The notes: a model not told the origin generated them from the sequence alone. Positions 1 through 6,816 are shown, numbered from the stretch's first letter. The stretch is 25,738 nucleotides of DNA from Thermoprotei archaeon (GCA_003649445.1 QMRV01000031.1:1-25738), one strand, 5' to 3'. Program-made: numbers and translations.

Positions 1-210
1 GCAAATATGGTTACAGGAGACTTTAGTGTAGCTTTAGGCGAGGCCTACTTAATAGAGAAAGGCGAACTAGGTCCTGCAGTTAAGCAGGCAATGGTTTCAG
101 GAAACTTCGCAGAAGTCTTCAGCAATATAGTTGCAGCATCAAAAGAAAAAACTAAGAAGGGTAGCTTGATTACAGGGCGCCTACTAGTAGAACTAAATAT
201 TTCAGGATAA
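1..210 (+). CDS. TldD/PmbA family metallopeptidase, C-terminal end (5' partial)
   Basis: The reading frame is open from base 1, so this is the last 69 residues of a gene that begins before the window. The visible part matches the C-terminal signature of TldD/PmbA proteins: a G-D-F-S-V stretch near the edge, then an LIEKGELGPAVK segment, a V-S-G-N-F block, and a closing G-S-L-I-T-G...L-L-V-E...I-S-G block. TldD/PmbA proteins are metal-dependent peptidases of the cytoplasm that process or degrade small or modified peptides; the metal-binding part lies outside the window. The stop (208-210) overlaps by 9 bases the end of the opposing DUF4443 gene. The ATG at base 7 is an internal methionine, not the start. 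Whether it is TldD-like or PmbA-like cannot be decided from this piece. Confidence 0.8.
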   Translation, partial: ANMVTGDFSVALGEAYLIEKGELGPAVKQAMVSGNFAEVFSNIVAASKEKTKKGSLITGRLLVELNISG

Positions 211-771
211 TTCTGAAAACTTCTTAATAACAGCTAAGCATCCAATTAAAGCTTTATTATATTTTTTTGAAAAAGTTATTATAACTACTTCTCCCTCTTT
301 AATTTCAAAAACTTCTTTTACCTTTTTTTCAAGAAGAGGAAAATAGTCTTTAAGATAACCTATATCAGGGGGAAGAAAAATACTGTCATCCACAATTATA
401 CCTATCAATGCTCCTTCGGCACCATTTCTCACGGCTTCATCTCTAAGATCAATTACGTTCTTTACTTCATATGCCTTTAAGTGTGCACAAACTATTATCA
501 TATCCTTGAAGTATTCTTCCTTGTTATACAAAACAGCAATTTTCTTAATTCCGAGACCCTTGAAAATATTATCTAGGTATTCTTCACCTTTTTTCGTCAA
601 CTTCGACCCCCCTCGTTTGACTTCAATAAATCCTTGTTCTCTTAATCGCCTTAGAATATTCCTGACTTTTCCTTCTCCTAAATTCAGCATTCGTGATAGC
701 TGGTATCGTCCTGCTCTTCCATAATATTTTATTGTAAATAGTACTGGAAGTAGCTCTTCTCGATTCAACAA
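202..771 (-). CDS. DUF4443 family winged-helix protein, probable transcriptional regulator
   Basis: 189 residues. Residues about 5-65 form a winged helix-turn-helix (Y-Q-L-S-R-M-L-N-L-G-E-G-K-V-R-N-I-L-R-R-L as helix pair, then I-E-V-K-R-G-G-S-K-L-T as wing). The rest is an alpha/beta domain with the length and order of archaeal DUF4443 proteins, such as PH0730 of Pyrococcus, whose ligand is unknown. The start is a TTG at 769-771 (a second TTG follows directly); a TTAAA element about 24 bases upstream supports a leaderless message from there. It converges on and overlaps the TldD gene by 9 bases. A role in transcription is inferred from the fold only. No transmembrane segment or cysteine cluster is visible. 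Confidence 0.7.
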   Translation of the reverse strand: MLNREELLPVLFTIKYYGRAGRYQLSRMLNLGEGKVRNILRRLREQGFIEVKRGGSKLTKKGEEYLDNIFKGLGIKKIAVLYNKEEYFKDMIIVCAHLKAYEVKNVIDLRDEAVRNGAEGALIGIIVDDSIFLPPDIGYLKDYFPLLEKKVKEVFEIKEGEVVIITFSKKYNKALIGCLAVIKKFSELS

Positions 772-860
772 CTTATCTAAACGAAGTAGAATTTAAGGCT
801 TTCTACTTAATTTCATTAAATAAAGAAATTGGTAGAAAAATAAACTAAACTTAAGTGCTG

Positions 861-1322
861 TTAAGGGAAACTCCAGTGTTCGTATTTCCATAGGATAGTA
901 TCGCCGTTAGCCAACTCGTATTTGTCTGCTGCAGTAGGACCTAGAACCATTTTGCCTTTTTTCTTGTCGTATATGTACCACATCCACGAGTAACCCTCTT
1001 TCTTTGAAAGTATTTTTTCTGAAACTCCATTCACTGAAATAATATAGGCTCCGAAAGGAAATACCTTGTACTCTACTTTTGCTACTTGAACTAAAGCAGA
1101 TAGAACAGTGCTGCCTGCAGGTAGTACTGTGTTGTTATACCATATTACAGTTCCGTTGCCATAGTCAATACCTACGTTTACGACTATCACTTTAACGCTA
1201 AGTCTCTCATAAAGCTTCTTGTATTTAGAATACTCTAGCCAATAGTAGGCAGCCAGGCTAGATGCCGCTAGTGCCCATACTAGTAGCACTACTACAATAA
1301 TACTAAAGAACCTACTTTTCAT
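861..1322 (-). CDS. Membrane-anchored DUF4430 (transcobalamin-like) protein
   Basis: 153 residues. A hydrophobic segment at about residues 5-28 (F-F-S-I-I-V-V-V-L-L-V-W-A-L-A-A-S-S) follows a short basic start and acts as an uncleaved anchor or signal. Residues about 42-153 carry the DUF4430 pattern: a V-L-P-A-G-S-T-V-L-S-A-L segment, a Y-S-W-M-W-Y-I-Y-D motif, and a closing Y-E-L-A-N-G-D-T-I-L-W-K-Y. This domain resembles the C-terminal domain of transcobalamin/intrinsic factor and is often encoded beside vitamin or metal transporters. The gene starts 11 bases inside the end of the ECF S-component gene, so the two are translated together. The protein probably sits outside the membrane as a substrate-capturing partner. 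Cobalamin or a related cofactor is a guess from the family; no ligand residue can be assigned. Confidence 0.72.
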   Translation of the reverse strand: MKSRFFSIIVVVLLVWALAASSLAAYYWLEYSKYKKLYERLSVKVIVVNVGIDYGNGTVIWYNNTVLPAGSTVLSALVQVAKVEYKVFPFGAYIISVNGVSEKILSKKEGYSWMWYIYDKKKGKMVLGPTAADKYELANGDTILWKYEHWSFP

Positions 1323-1854
1323 AAGGTATCACCCCTATCTTTTCTAAATGCACAATTATTAGTGAGGAAAGAAAAGCCGTAGATAATTCAGTCATCGGCC
1401 CTACACCAAAAATAAAGCCTCCACATACAGGAAGAAATAGTCCTACAATACCTACAACAAGAGCTTTCATCACATCCATTCCTATAGCAATGTATAGAAC
1501 TATTGATGAAGCAATGTCATACAGTAGCTCTGAGAAAAATGCTGTAATGAACACTTGTAGTTTGCTTGAAATGAATTTACGTATAGTTCCCCAGAAAACG
1601 CCGATAATAAATGCTAATAGAGAGTCGACTACTGTCCAGGGACCTGGTAAAATAATGAAATCTGATATTATGAAAGTAAATAGGCCTACAGTGCCTCCAA
1701 CTAGCGGGCCTCCTAAATAGCCTCCAACCATAGTAAATGCTAGAGGAATATTTATGAACTGAATTTGTGTAATAGCATTCTTAGATACTCTGAATGCTAT
1801 GCCTAGCGCTGTAAGAACTGCTATCAGCGAAACTCTGAGACTTTTCTTCACCAC
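1312..1854 (-). CDS. ECF transporter S component (substrate-binding membrane subunit)
   Basis: 180 residues with five to six hydrophobic helices. The N-terminus S-L-I-A-V-L-T-A-L-G-I-A-F-R is typical of ECF S components, whose first helix carries small alanines that contact the T subunit. It is followed by I-P-L-A-F-T-M-V-G-G-Y-L-G-G-P-L-V-G-G-T-V-G and a P-G-P-W-T-V-V-D loop. S components bind one vitamin, precursor or metal, and borrow an energising module (two ATPases and a T protein). No such module is in the window, so it is presumably encoded elsewhere and shared. The start is GTG at 1852-1854; a TATA element at 1873-1882 sits about 24 bases upstream, indicating a leaderless message. 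The overlapping downstream DUF4430 gene suggests a joint uptake system. The substrate cannot be read from the sequence. Confidence 0.75.
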   Translation of the reverse strand: MVKKSLRVSLIAVLTALGIAFRVSKNAITQIQFINIPLAFTMVGGYLGGPLVGGTVGLFTFIISDFIILPGPWTVVDSLLAFIIGVFWGTIRKFISSKLQVFITAFFSELLYDIASSIVLYIAIGMDVMKALVVGIVGLFLPVCGGFIFGVGPMTELSTAFLSSLIIVHLEKIGVIPYEK

Positions 1855-1860
1855 TTAAAT

Positions 1861-1882
1861 AGGACAAATATCCTATATATAA
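1861..1882 (-). promoter_or_regulatory. Promoter with operator-like dyad before the ECF/DUF4430 operon
   Basis: On the minus strand a TTATATATA element (1873-1882) lies about 24 bases before the GTG start at 1854. Immediately downstream is an AGGA-N6-TCCT inverted repeat (1861-1874) covering the expected transcription start. This is where a repressor of a vitamin or metal uptake operon could sit. The arms are only 4 bp, so the operator call is tentative; the TATA call is firmer. Confidence 0.4.
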
Positions 1883-1915
1883 TAATTACGTGTATGTCTC
1901 CTTAAAGAAACTCAA

Positions 1916-1926
1916 TTTATTTATTT
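1916..1926 (+). promoter_or_regulatory. TATA element for the M42 peptidase gene
   Basis: A TTTATTTATT element centred about 29 bases before the GTG at 1950. This spacing fits an archaeal leaderless transcript and argues against the upstream in-frame GTG at 1890, which has no comparable element at the right distance. Confidence 0.4.
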
Positions 1927-1949
1927 CTGACATAAGTACAGTAGTTTCT

Positions 1950-3008
1950 GTGGATATAGAAATACTTAAAGAGTTAAGCAATGTCCCTGGGCCGCCAGGC
2001 TTCGAGGATAAAGTTAGAGAACTAATAGCCAAATATATCAAAGACTATGTAGATGAGCTGAGCGTAGATAATTTGGGAAACCTTATAGCAGTAAAATATG
2101 GTAAAGAAAAAGACTTCAAAGTAATGATAGCCGCACACATGGATGAAGTAGGTTTACTTATAAGGTTCATAGACAACAATGGGTTCGCTAAATTTATGGC
2201 CTTAGGAGGAATAGATCCTCGCATACTGCCTGGCCAAAGAGTAGTAATTTTGACTGAAAAAGAACCTGTACGGGGAGTAATAGGCTTTAAGCCCCCGCAT
2301 ATAACAAGTTCTGAAGAGAGAAGTAAAGCTATTCCCATAAAAGACCTCTATATAGACTTTGGAGCGAGAAGTGCTGAAGAAGCTAAAGAAATGGGTGTAC
2401 GCGAAGGCTGCGTAGCTGTTTTTGACAGAGATTTTCAAATATTTTCACCTAAAATTGTAACAGGAAAAGCTTTCGACGACAGAGTAGGGTGCTTTGTTCT
2501 AATAGAAACACTGAAAAGACTTAAAGAAACTGTACCAACAATCTACGCTGTATTTACTGTTCAAGAAGAAGTAGGTCTACGTGGAGCAGGAGTAGCAGCA
2601 TACGCGATAAACCCTTCACTGGCAATAGTTCTCGAAGGAACAGTAGCCGCAGATACACCCGAAGTACCTCAAAGCGACGTAATAACACGAGTAGGAAAGG
2701 GACCTGCCATAAGACTAATAGACCCCACAATGATAGCTCAAAGAAAACTCTTCGAGTTCATAGTTAAGGTAGCTGAAGAAGAAAAAATACCGTATCAAAT
2801 ACAGATTTCATACGCTGGTGGCACTGATGCAGGTAGAATTCACTTAACGAGAAAAGGAATACCCTCAGTCGTTATATCAGTTCCAGTGAGATACATACAC
2901 ACACCCTGCTGCCTACTAAACCTAGAAGACGTAGAAAATACAATAAGACTAGTAACAAAAACCGTAGAAAAACTAAAGTCTCCAAAAGAAATAAAACACA
3001 CTATCTAA
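1950..3008 (+). CDS. M42 family metallo-aminopeptidase (TET/endoglucanase-like)
   Basis: 352 residues from the chosen start. It hydrolyses N-terminal residues from short peptides in the cytoplasm; family members form large tetrahedral assemblies and use two metal ions. Visible motifs: A-A-H-M-D-E-V-G (His63, Asp65, first metal ligand set), G-K-A-F-D-D-R-V-G at about 173-181 (bridging Asp), V-Q-E-E-V-G-L-R-G-A (catalytic Glu pair), G-T-D-A-G-R, and P-V-R-Y-I-H-T-P (last His ligand). The frame is open back to a GTG at 1890, but homologues start at the D-I-E-I-L-K-E-L-S segment. A TTTATTTATT element centred about 29 bases before the GTG at 1950 supports a leaderless start there, and 352 residues is the usual family size. 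Substrate preference cannot be read from the sequence. Confidence 0.85.
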   Translation: MDIEILKELSNVPGPPGFEDKVRELIAKYIKDYVDELSVDNLGNLIAVKYGKEKDFKVMIAAHMDEVGLLIRFIDNNGFAKFMALGGIDPRILPGQRVVILTEKEPVRGVIGFKPPHITSSEERSKAIPIKDLYIDFGARSAEEAKEMGVREGCVAVFDRDFQIFSPKIVTGKAFDDRVGCFVLIETLKRLKETVPTIYAVFTVQEEVGLRGAGVAAYAINPSLAIVLEGTVAADTPEVPQSDVITRVGKGPAIRLIDPTMIAQRKLFEFIVKVAEEEKIPYQIQISYAGGTDAGRIHLTRKGIPSVVISVPVRYIHTPCCLLNLEDVENTIRLVTKTVEKLKSPKEIKHTI

Positions 3009-3178
3009 TTCTAATTAAATAAGAAAATTTAATTGACATTTTTATCGTATTTTAATAGCTGTTAATTAGAATACTTTTTATTAAAAGTATAATTTTCAAT
3101 ACATGCAATATTATTAAAAATATATAAAAATACTTCAAAATTTACTATAAAATAAAATTATATAAAATTGTTAATAAA

Positions 3179-4177
3179 TTACTTACCTTTCACTTTTATC
3201 TTGTAAGCTATTGTAGGCTTCTTCCAACTTTTATTCCAAAGCTCGTTGTATCTTATTACGAATTTATAAAATGAAGGCTTAATATAAGCTTCGCATAATA
3301 GCGGAGTTGGATTATATTCTGACAATATTTTATCGTAAAGATTGAAAACTTCCTTAGAACTGGGTTGTCCTGTAAAGAATATTGTTTTGCTCGAGAAATA
3401 TATTGTATATACATAAGGTAAAAGAGATAATTTAAAAGCTACTTCTTCGGCATTGTCGCATTCATATACAAACATTCGTATCGGATATTCTCTCATAGGC
3501 CTGTATAGTTTAACAGTGTTTCCAATCCAAAGAGGTAGTACATGTTTTCTGAAATGATATGATAGAAGTTGTCTTGAGGCTATTATTTTCTCTTTGTACA
3601 TTTTTTCTTGAATCTCAGTTAAAGAAGTGAAAGCAAAGTGCTCCTTCCATCTGATAATGTACAAGTCATAAAGGTCTATACCTGAAGAAGTTTTCTTTTC
3701 TGCTTTTGATTTAATTCTTTCTAATATATCGTAATTTATTTTTATTTCTCCGTTTTCAAATGATAATACTTTCATTCTTTCAGCAACATTTGGCTTCCAT
3801 ATGAATTTCTCTTCATTTTCAAATACATATAATGGTTCCTCGTCAAAGAGATTGATATATTCTGAAATATATTCGTCTGGAACAAAACCTATTGTCATAT
3901 GCATTTTTCTTCCGCTAACCAATATTTCCCTGTACGATATTGTGTAATCAGGTAAAAGTGTGGGCCCTTTATCGAAAATAGCTACTAACGGTCTAAGTCT
4001 TAATGCTCTGCTAGAGACCACAAACCTCACTCTAGTTAACGAAAGTATTTCATTTATTATTCTCCATACAGTAGTTTTAGGTATGCCAGTTTTTCTCGAA
4101 ATTTCACTAATGCTTAGTGAATCCGACAAAGATTTAATCACTTGCCATGTACGCTGATTTAGCTTTTTTAAGATCAT
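3179..4177 (-). CDS. wHTH transcriptional regulator with Lrp/AsnC RAM-like C-terminal regions
   Basis: 332 residues. Residues about 5-45 are a helix-turn-helix (W-Q-V-I-K-S-L-S-D...S-I-S-E-I-S-R-K-T-G-I-P-K-T-T-V-W-R-I-I-N-E-I-L). Two later stretches look like Lrp/AsnC effector (RAM) folds: about 65-115, and about 228-300 with R-M-F-V-Y-E-C-D-N-A-E-E-V-A-F-K-L-S-L-L-P-Y-V then a hydrophobic strand. I do not recognise a named family. It starts 11 bases after the stop of the proline-rich mini-protein gene, and its ribosome site (GGGTG, about 7 bases before ATG) overlaps that stop codon, so the two are one operon. A frameshifted copy of its C-terminus lies at 5684-5831. The DNA is AT-rich compared with the flanking genes. 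The signal it senses is unknown; the neighbouring peptide or its processing is a natural guess. Confidence 0.6.
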   Translation of the reverse strand: MILKKLNQRTWQVIKSLSDSLSISEISRKTGIPKTTVWRIINEILSLTRVRFVVSSRALRLRPLVAIFDKGPTLLPDYTISYREILVSGRKMHMTIGFVPDEYISEYINLFDEEPLYVFENEEKFIWKPNVAERMKVLSFENGEIKINYDILERIKSKAEKKTSSGIDLYDLYIIRWKEHFAFTSLTEIQEKMYKEKIIASRQLLSYHFRKHVLPLWIGNTVKLYRPMREYPIRMFVYECDNAEEVAFKLSLLPYVYTIYFSSKTIFFTGQPSSKEVFNLYDKILSEYNPTPLLCEAYIKPSFYKFVIRYNELWNKSWKKPTIAYKIKVKGK

Positions 4178-4188
4178 TCCTTAACACC

Positions 4189-4398
4189 CTAAGCTGGATC
4201 TGGTTCAGGCGAAGGATCCGAATGAGGTGGAGGTTGAGGCTCGTCACTTAAGGCTAACACATGTCCTGCATTTATCAGAACTATTACAAGTAGTAACATT
4301 AGGAAGAGGAATTTTTTGTTTGAGAATAGGTTTTTGAGATAGAGTTTTATCCAGCTCATGTTTAGTTCTTTCCCACTCACTCTAATAAAATTTTGCAT
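4189..4398 (-). CDS. Small secreted or membrane-anchored proline-rich mini-protein
   Basis: 69 residues. Basic N-terminal part, one strong hydrophobic helix at about 29-50 (F-L-F-L-M-L-L-L-V-I-V-L-I-N-A-G-H-V-L-A-L), then a 19-residue acidic tail in which eight residues are proline (S-D-E-P-Q-P-P-P-H-S-D-P-S-P-E-P-D-P-A). The topology predicts the tail outside the cell, either anchored or released after a V-L-A-type signal-peptidase site. The ATG at 4396-4398 is chosen because an ATATATTA element lies about 22 bases upstream; an internal ATG at 4357-4359 (M14) is possible. It is the first gene of an operon with the regulator at 3179-4177. I know no family for it. It could be a signalling peptide, an envelope sensor part, or a bacteriocin-like product. 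The linkage to a regulator is seen; the function is inference. Confidence 0.55.
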   Translation of the reverse strand: MQNFIRVSGKELNMSWIKLYLKNLFSNKKFLFLMLLLVIVLINAGHVLALSDEPQPPPHSDPSPEPDPA

Positions 4399-4399
4399 T

Positions 4400-4429
4400 T
4401 GTTCCTACAATACCCTAATATATGGAACA
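4400..4429 (-). promoter_or_regulatory. Promoter and dyad of the mini-protein/regulator operon
   Basis: An ATATATTA TATA-like element (about 4416-4423, minus strand) lies about 22 bases before the ATG at 4398. It is bracketed by a perfect 6-bp inverted repeat, TGTTCC at 4400-4405 and GGAACA at 4424-4429 (18-base spacer). A regulator bound to both arms would cover the promoter. The dyad is seen; autoregulation is inference. Confidence 0.35.
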
Positions 4430-4593
4430 TATGCAAATGGCTAGCTCACAGAGACCTTGTTTCTGAATACTGTAAAGCTTGCAGTAAAACAGTCGGAATC
4501 AAAGCTGATAGTTTTGAGTGAATACTTAGTTTAGTTAATTAGATTGAATAATATCTTGCTAAATGTTTTATAAGAGTTAGATATAAATTATTA

Positions 4594-4626
4594 TAACAAA
4601 ATTTCTTGTTAAAAAAGAATATAAGT
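4594..4626 (+). promoter_or_regulatory. Operator-like dyad and TATA before the ArsR-like regulator
   Basis: TAACAA-N6-TTGTTA, a perfect 6-bp inverted repeat at 4594-4611, is followed by an A-rich BRE-like stretch and an ATATAAGT element at 4619-4626. The TATA is about 32 bases before the ATG at 4655. A dyad just upstream of BRE/TATA is a typical position for an autoregulating wHTH protein. Confidence 0.4.
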
Positions 4627-4654
4627 TTTAATGCAAGTAATACTACTGATAGAT

Positions 4655-5650
4655 ATGAAAGAGATAGCATTAATATTTAAAGCGCTATCACATCCAGCAA
4701 GACTCACAATAGCGAAAACTATTAGGAAAAGAAAACATGCAAGCTTCACAGATCTTCTAGAAGCTCTTAATCTAAATCCATTAACACAGTGCGGGCTTCT
4801 TGATTATCACTTAAAACAGCTATGTAAAGCAGGAATATTAGAGAAAACTAGTGAAGGATACAGGTTAACAAGGCAAGGCGAGGCGGTATCAGACGCCTTA
4901 AATGAAGTAGAAAATACGGAAGTATCTTTGGGAGAGAATTTCGATGAGCATGAAGTAGAGACATGCTTTCTTAAAGGCAGTTACTTAGATATATTTAGAG
5001 ATTATTTAATTAGGCTATTTCAAACAAAATATATTGATTTACAAGAAAAGAAGCCGGAAATCTATAAGAAAATAGTTAACTTTGTTGCCGAACAGATAAA
5101 CAAGTTAGAGCACGGCACCATATACTTGTATAAAATTTTCTTAAATAAAGACAATAAAACAAAAACTATAAAATATATTAGACATAGTTTAATAGCTTTA
5201 CATAAAAAAGAAACTATATTAGGTGTAATAACGGGCTTAGCTACAAACCAGGAAACTCCCTTAATTCTTACAACTTCCAAAAAACAGGCGCACTTTAATT
5301 TCATTAAAAGAGTAGTTACAGGAATATGGCTAAACGAAAAATATAACATTAGAAAAACATTAAACCTATTACTTAAAAGCTTTGAAAAATCAACTAAAGC
5401 ACATTGGATTCAAATAATAGGCCACGAAAAATATTTAGATATTCTAAAAACACTAAATGCACATCCCCTCGAAATAAACACTTACATTTACTTAACAGAT
5501 AGCGCTGAAAAAATAATTACTGAACATGAGGTAAGCCCATGCTTCGAAGTCATCATTCCTAAAATAGCTGTTTCTAAGGTATATTCCATTAAAAAAGAAT
5601 GGATTGTTATATATCAAGAGTTTCCTGAAAGAATATTATATGTACTTTAG
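4655..5650 (+). CDS. ArsR-like winged-helix transcriptional regulator with unknown C-terminal domain
   Basis: 331 residues from ATG 4655. Residues about 1-78 are an ArsR-type winged helix: E-I-A-L-I-F-K-A-L-S-H-P-A-R-L-T-I-A, then F-T-D-L-L-E-A-L-N-L-N, the recognition helix around L-D-Y-H-L-K-Q-L, and the wing A-G-I-L-E-K-T-S-E-G-Y-R-L-T. The remaining 250 residues are mixed alpha/beta with no motif I recognise; the G-L-L-D-Y-H-L-K-Q-L form is common in archaeal ArsR-like proteins that bind no metal. The metal-binding Cys pattern of true ArsR is absent. The frame extends to an ATG at 4631, but the ATATAAGT at 4619-4626 is too close to serve that codon and fits 4655. It is transcribed away from the mini-protein operon. 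T-rich DNA after the stop may terminate transcription. Confidence 0.65.
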   Translation: MKEIALIFKALSHPARLTIAKTIRKRKHASFTDLLEALNLNPLTQCGLLDYHLKQLCKAGILEKTSEGYRLTRQGEAVSDALNEVENTEVSLGENFDEHEVETCFLKGSYLDIFRDYLIRLFQTKYIDLQEKKPEIYKKIVNFVAEQINKLEHGTIYLYKIFLNKDNKTKTIKYIRHSLIALHKKETILGVITGLATNQETPLILTTSKKQAHFNFIKRVVTGIWLNEKYNIRKTLNLLLKSFEKSTKAHWIQIIGHEKYLDILKTLNAHPLEINTYIYLTDSAEKIITEHEVSPCFEVIIPKIAVSKVYSIKKEWIVIYQEFPERILYVL

Positions 5651-5683
5651 AAATCAAGAATAAATAAACAAGTAAATTTGCTC

Positions 5684-5695
5684 TTTTTAATTTTT
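5684..5695 (+). terminator. Oligo-T stretch after the ArsR-like gene
   Basis: TTTTTAATTTTT at 5684-5695, 34 bases after the stop of the ArsR-like gene. Archaeal RNA polymerase can terminate at such T runs without a hairpin. The same bases also form the end of the regulator remnant on the other strand, so the signal may be coincidental. Confidence 0.25.
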
Positions 5696-5831
5696 ATCTT
5701 ATAAGCTACAGTAAGCTTTAACTCTAGCGTTGTTCCAATAATCCTTTACTATACGAGAACATAAAAAACTGGTAATTCGCTGTGAACTGTTTAAACGAAA
5801 TGAATAGATAGTTCTTTTGTGCTAGTATTCT
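5684..5831 (-). pseudogene. Frameshifted C-terminal remnant of a second copy of the 3179-4177 regulator
   Basis: On the minus strand, plus-coordinates 5831-5727 read R-I-L-A-Q-K-N-Y...A-N-Y-Q-F-F-M-F-S-Y and stop at TAG (5724-5726). In the next frame the reading continues L-E-L-K-L-T-V-A-Y-K-I-K-I-K-K. The intact regulator ends K-I-L-S-E-Y-N...S-F-Y-K-F-V-I-R-Y...K-K-P-T-I-A-Y-K-I-K-V-K. The order, spacing (about 50 residues) and the final T-[IV]-A-Y-K-I-K-[IV]-K match, and the DNA there is nearly the same (TTTATCTTGTAAGCTA against TTTATCTTATAAGCTA). It is therefore the 3' remnant of a decayed paralogue, cut off almost exactly where the UPF0282 gene begins (5833). Confidence 0.6.
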
Positions 5832-5832
5832 A

Positions 5833-6816
5833 GTGGTGCTACAGCACATCAGAGTCATTCCTTTGGCTGACGAGAGCCTTGGAGTAAGGTCTATGTGTAC
5901 GTATGTTGAGACACCTGATGTCAAAATTCTCCTGGATGCTGGTGTTTCTCTGTGCCCTAGGCGTGAAGGTCTTCCTCCTCATGTAGAGGAGTTTAAAGCT
6001 GTACGTGACGCTCGTAAAAAGATAATTGGGTATGCTAGAAAAGCTGATGTAATTACTGTTTCTCACTATCATTTTGACCACTTTACTCCCGGGTTTGCAA
6101 GCCACTATGAGTGGACTAGTGAGGATACTTACGTTGAAATATACTCTAATAAAATTCTTTTAATAAAAGATCCTGTAAATAATATTAACTTTAATCAAAA
6201 GAAGAGAGCTCATGTTTTTACTAAGCTAGTTAAAGATATCGTCTCCGAACTTAAAGTAGCTGACGGAGTTCAAATGGAGTTCGGAAAAACTGTTGTAAAG
6301 TTTTCTCCTCCCTTGCCTCATGGCCCTGATGACACTAAGTTAGGGTATGTTTTAGTTATTTCAGTTGAATACGATGGTGTAGAGAAACTTGTTTTCGCCC
6401 CCGATGTTCAGGGACCTATATCGGACAAAAGTTACAGCTATATTGCCTCAGAAGTACCCGACTTACTTATTCTAGGTGGGCCTCCCACTTATCTTAGAGG
6501 AAGAAAGCTTAGTGAAGATAATTTAGCTAAAGCTCTAGATAATTTGTCTAGGTTAGCGCTTCTTTCTCGAATTACTGTGGTTAGTCATCATATGCTACGT
6601 GACTGTGAATGGAAAAGGTACTTGGAAGACTTATTTAAAAAAGCAGAAAAGCATCGAAGAAAAATATTTACTGCTGCAGAGTTTCTAGGCGAGGAGAACA
6701 GATTTCTCGAAGCAAATAGAAAGAAACTTTTCGAAGAAAATCCTCCAAGCGAAGAGTTCATGAAGTGGATTAACCTGCCTAAAGAAGAAAAAGCTAAAGT
6801 AGCGCCACCTATCTAG
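5833..6816 (+). CDS. UPF0282 family metallo-beta-lactamase-fold hydrolase
   Basis: 327 residues. The metal-binding motif H-x-H-x-D-H is present in T-V-S-H-Y-H-F-D-H-F-T-P (His78, His80, Asp82, His83), followed by P-H-G-P-D-D-T-K-L-G, F-A-P-D-V-Q-G-P (third-motif Asp) and V-V-S-H-H-M-L-R-D (closing His). These and the total length fit the archaeal UPF0282 family, a metallo-beta-lactamase-fold group whose substrate is unknown to me. It is probably cytoplasmic; no signal or membrane segment is visible. The start is GTG 5833 or the next GTG, 5836. The stop is 5 bases before the DTD2 gene, so these form one operon, followed 27 bases later by a UroD-like gene. The GTTTAAAC sequence at about 5788-5795 could supply the TATA. 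Confidence 0.78.
   Translation: MVLQHIRVIPLADESLGVRSMCTYVETPDVKILLDAGVSLCPRREGLPPHVEEFKAVRDARKKIIGYARKADVITVSHYHFDHFTPGFASHYEWTSEDTYVEIYSNKILLIKDPVNNINFNQKKRAHVFTKLVKDIVSELKVADGVQMEFGKTVVKFSPPLPHGPDDTKLGYVLVISVEYDGVEKLVFAPDVQGPISDKSYSYIASEVPDLLILGGPPTYLRGRKLSEDNLAKALDNLSRLALLSRITVVSHHMLRDCEWKRYLEDLFKKAEKHRRKIFTAAEFLGEENRFLEANRKKLFEENPPSEEFMKWINLPKEEKAKVAPPI

Noticed and set aside
1890..1949. N-terminal extension of the M42 peptidase from GTG 1890
   Set aside because: Homologues start at the D-I-E-I-L-K segment, the extension has no TATA at the right distance, and a good one fits GTG 1950.
3009..3178. AT-rich convergent gap checked for a tRNA, small RNA or repeat
   Set aside because: Nearly pure A/T with no stem-loop of tRNA form, no repeats and no coding frame.
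4366..4521. Open frame reading ...L-A-H-R-D-L-V-S-E-Y-C-K-A-C-S-K-T-V-G-I-K, with a CxxC, opposite and upstream of the mini-protein
   Set aside because: Only about 50 codons, no start with ribosome site or TATA, lies across the mini-protein promoter, and a single CxxC is not enough to name a remnant.
5724..5924. 66-codon minus-strand frame as a real gene
   Set aside because: Its first half is the antisense of the UPF0282 gene; only the second half has similarity, and that is to the C-terminus of the neighbouring regulator across a frame change, so it is treated as a remnant.
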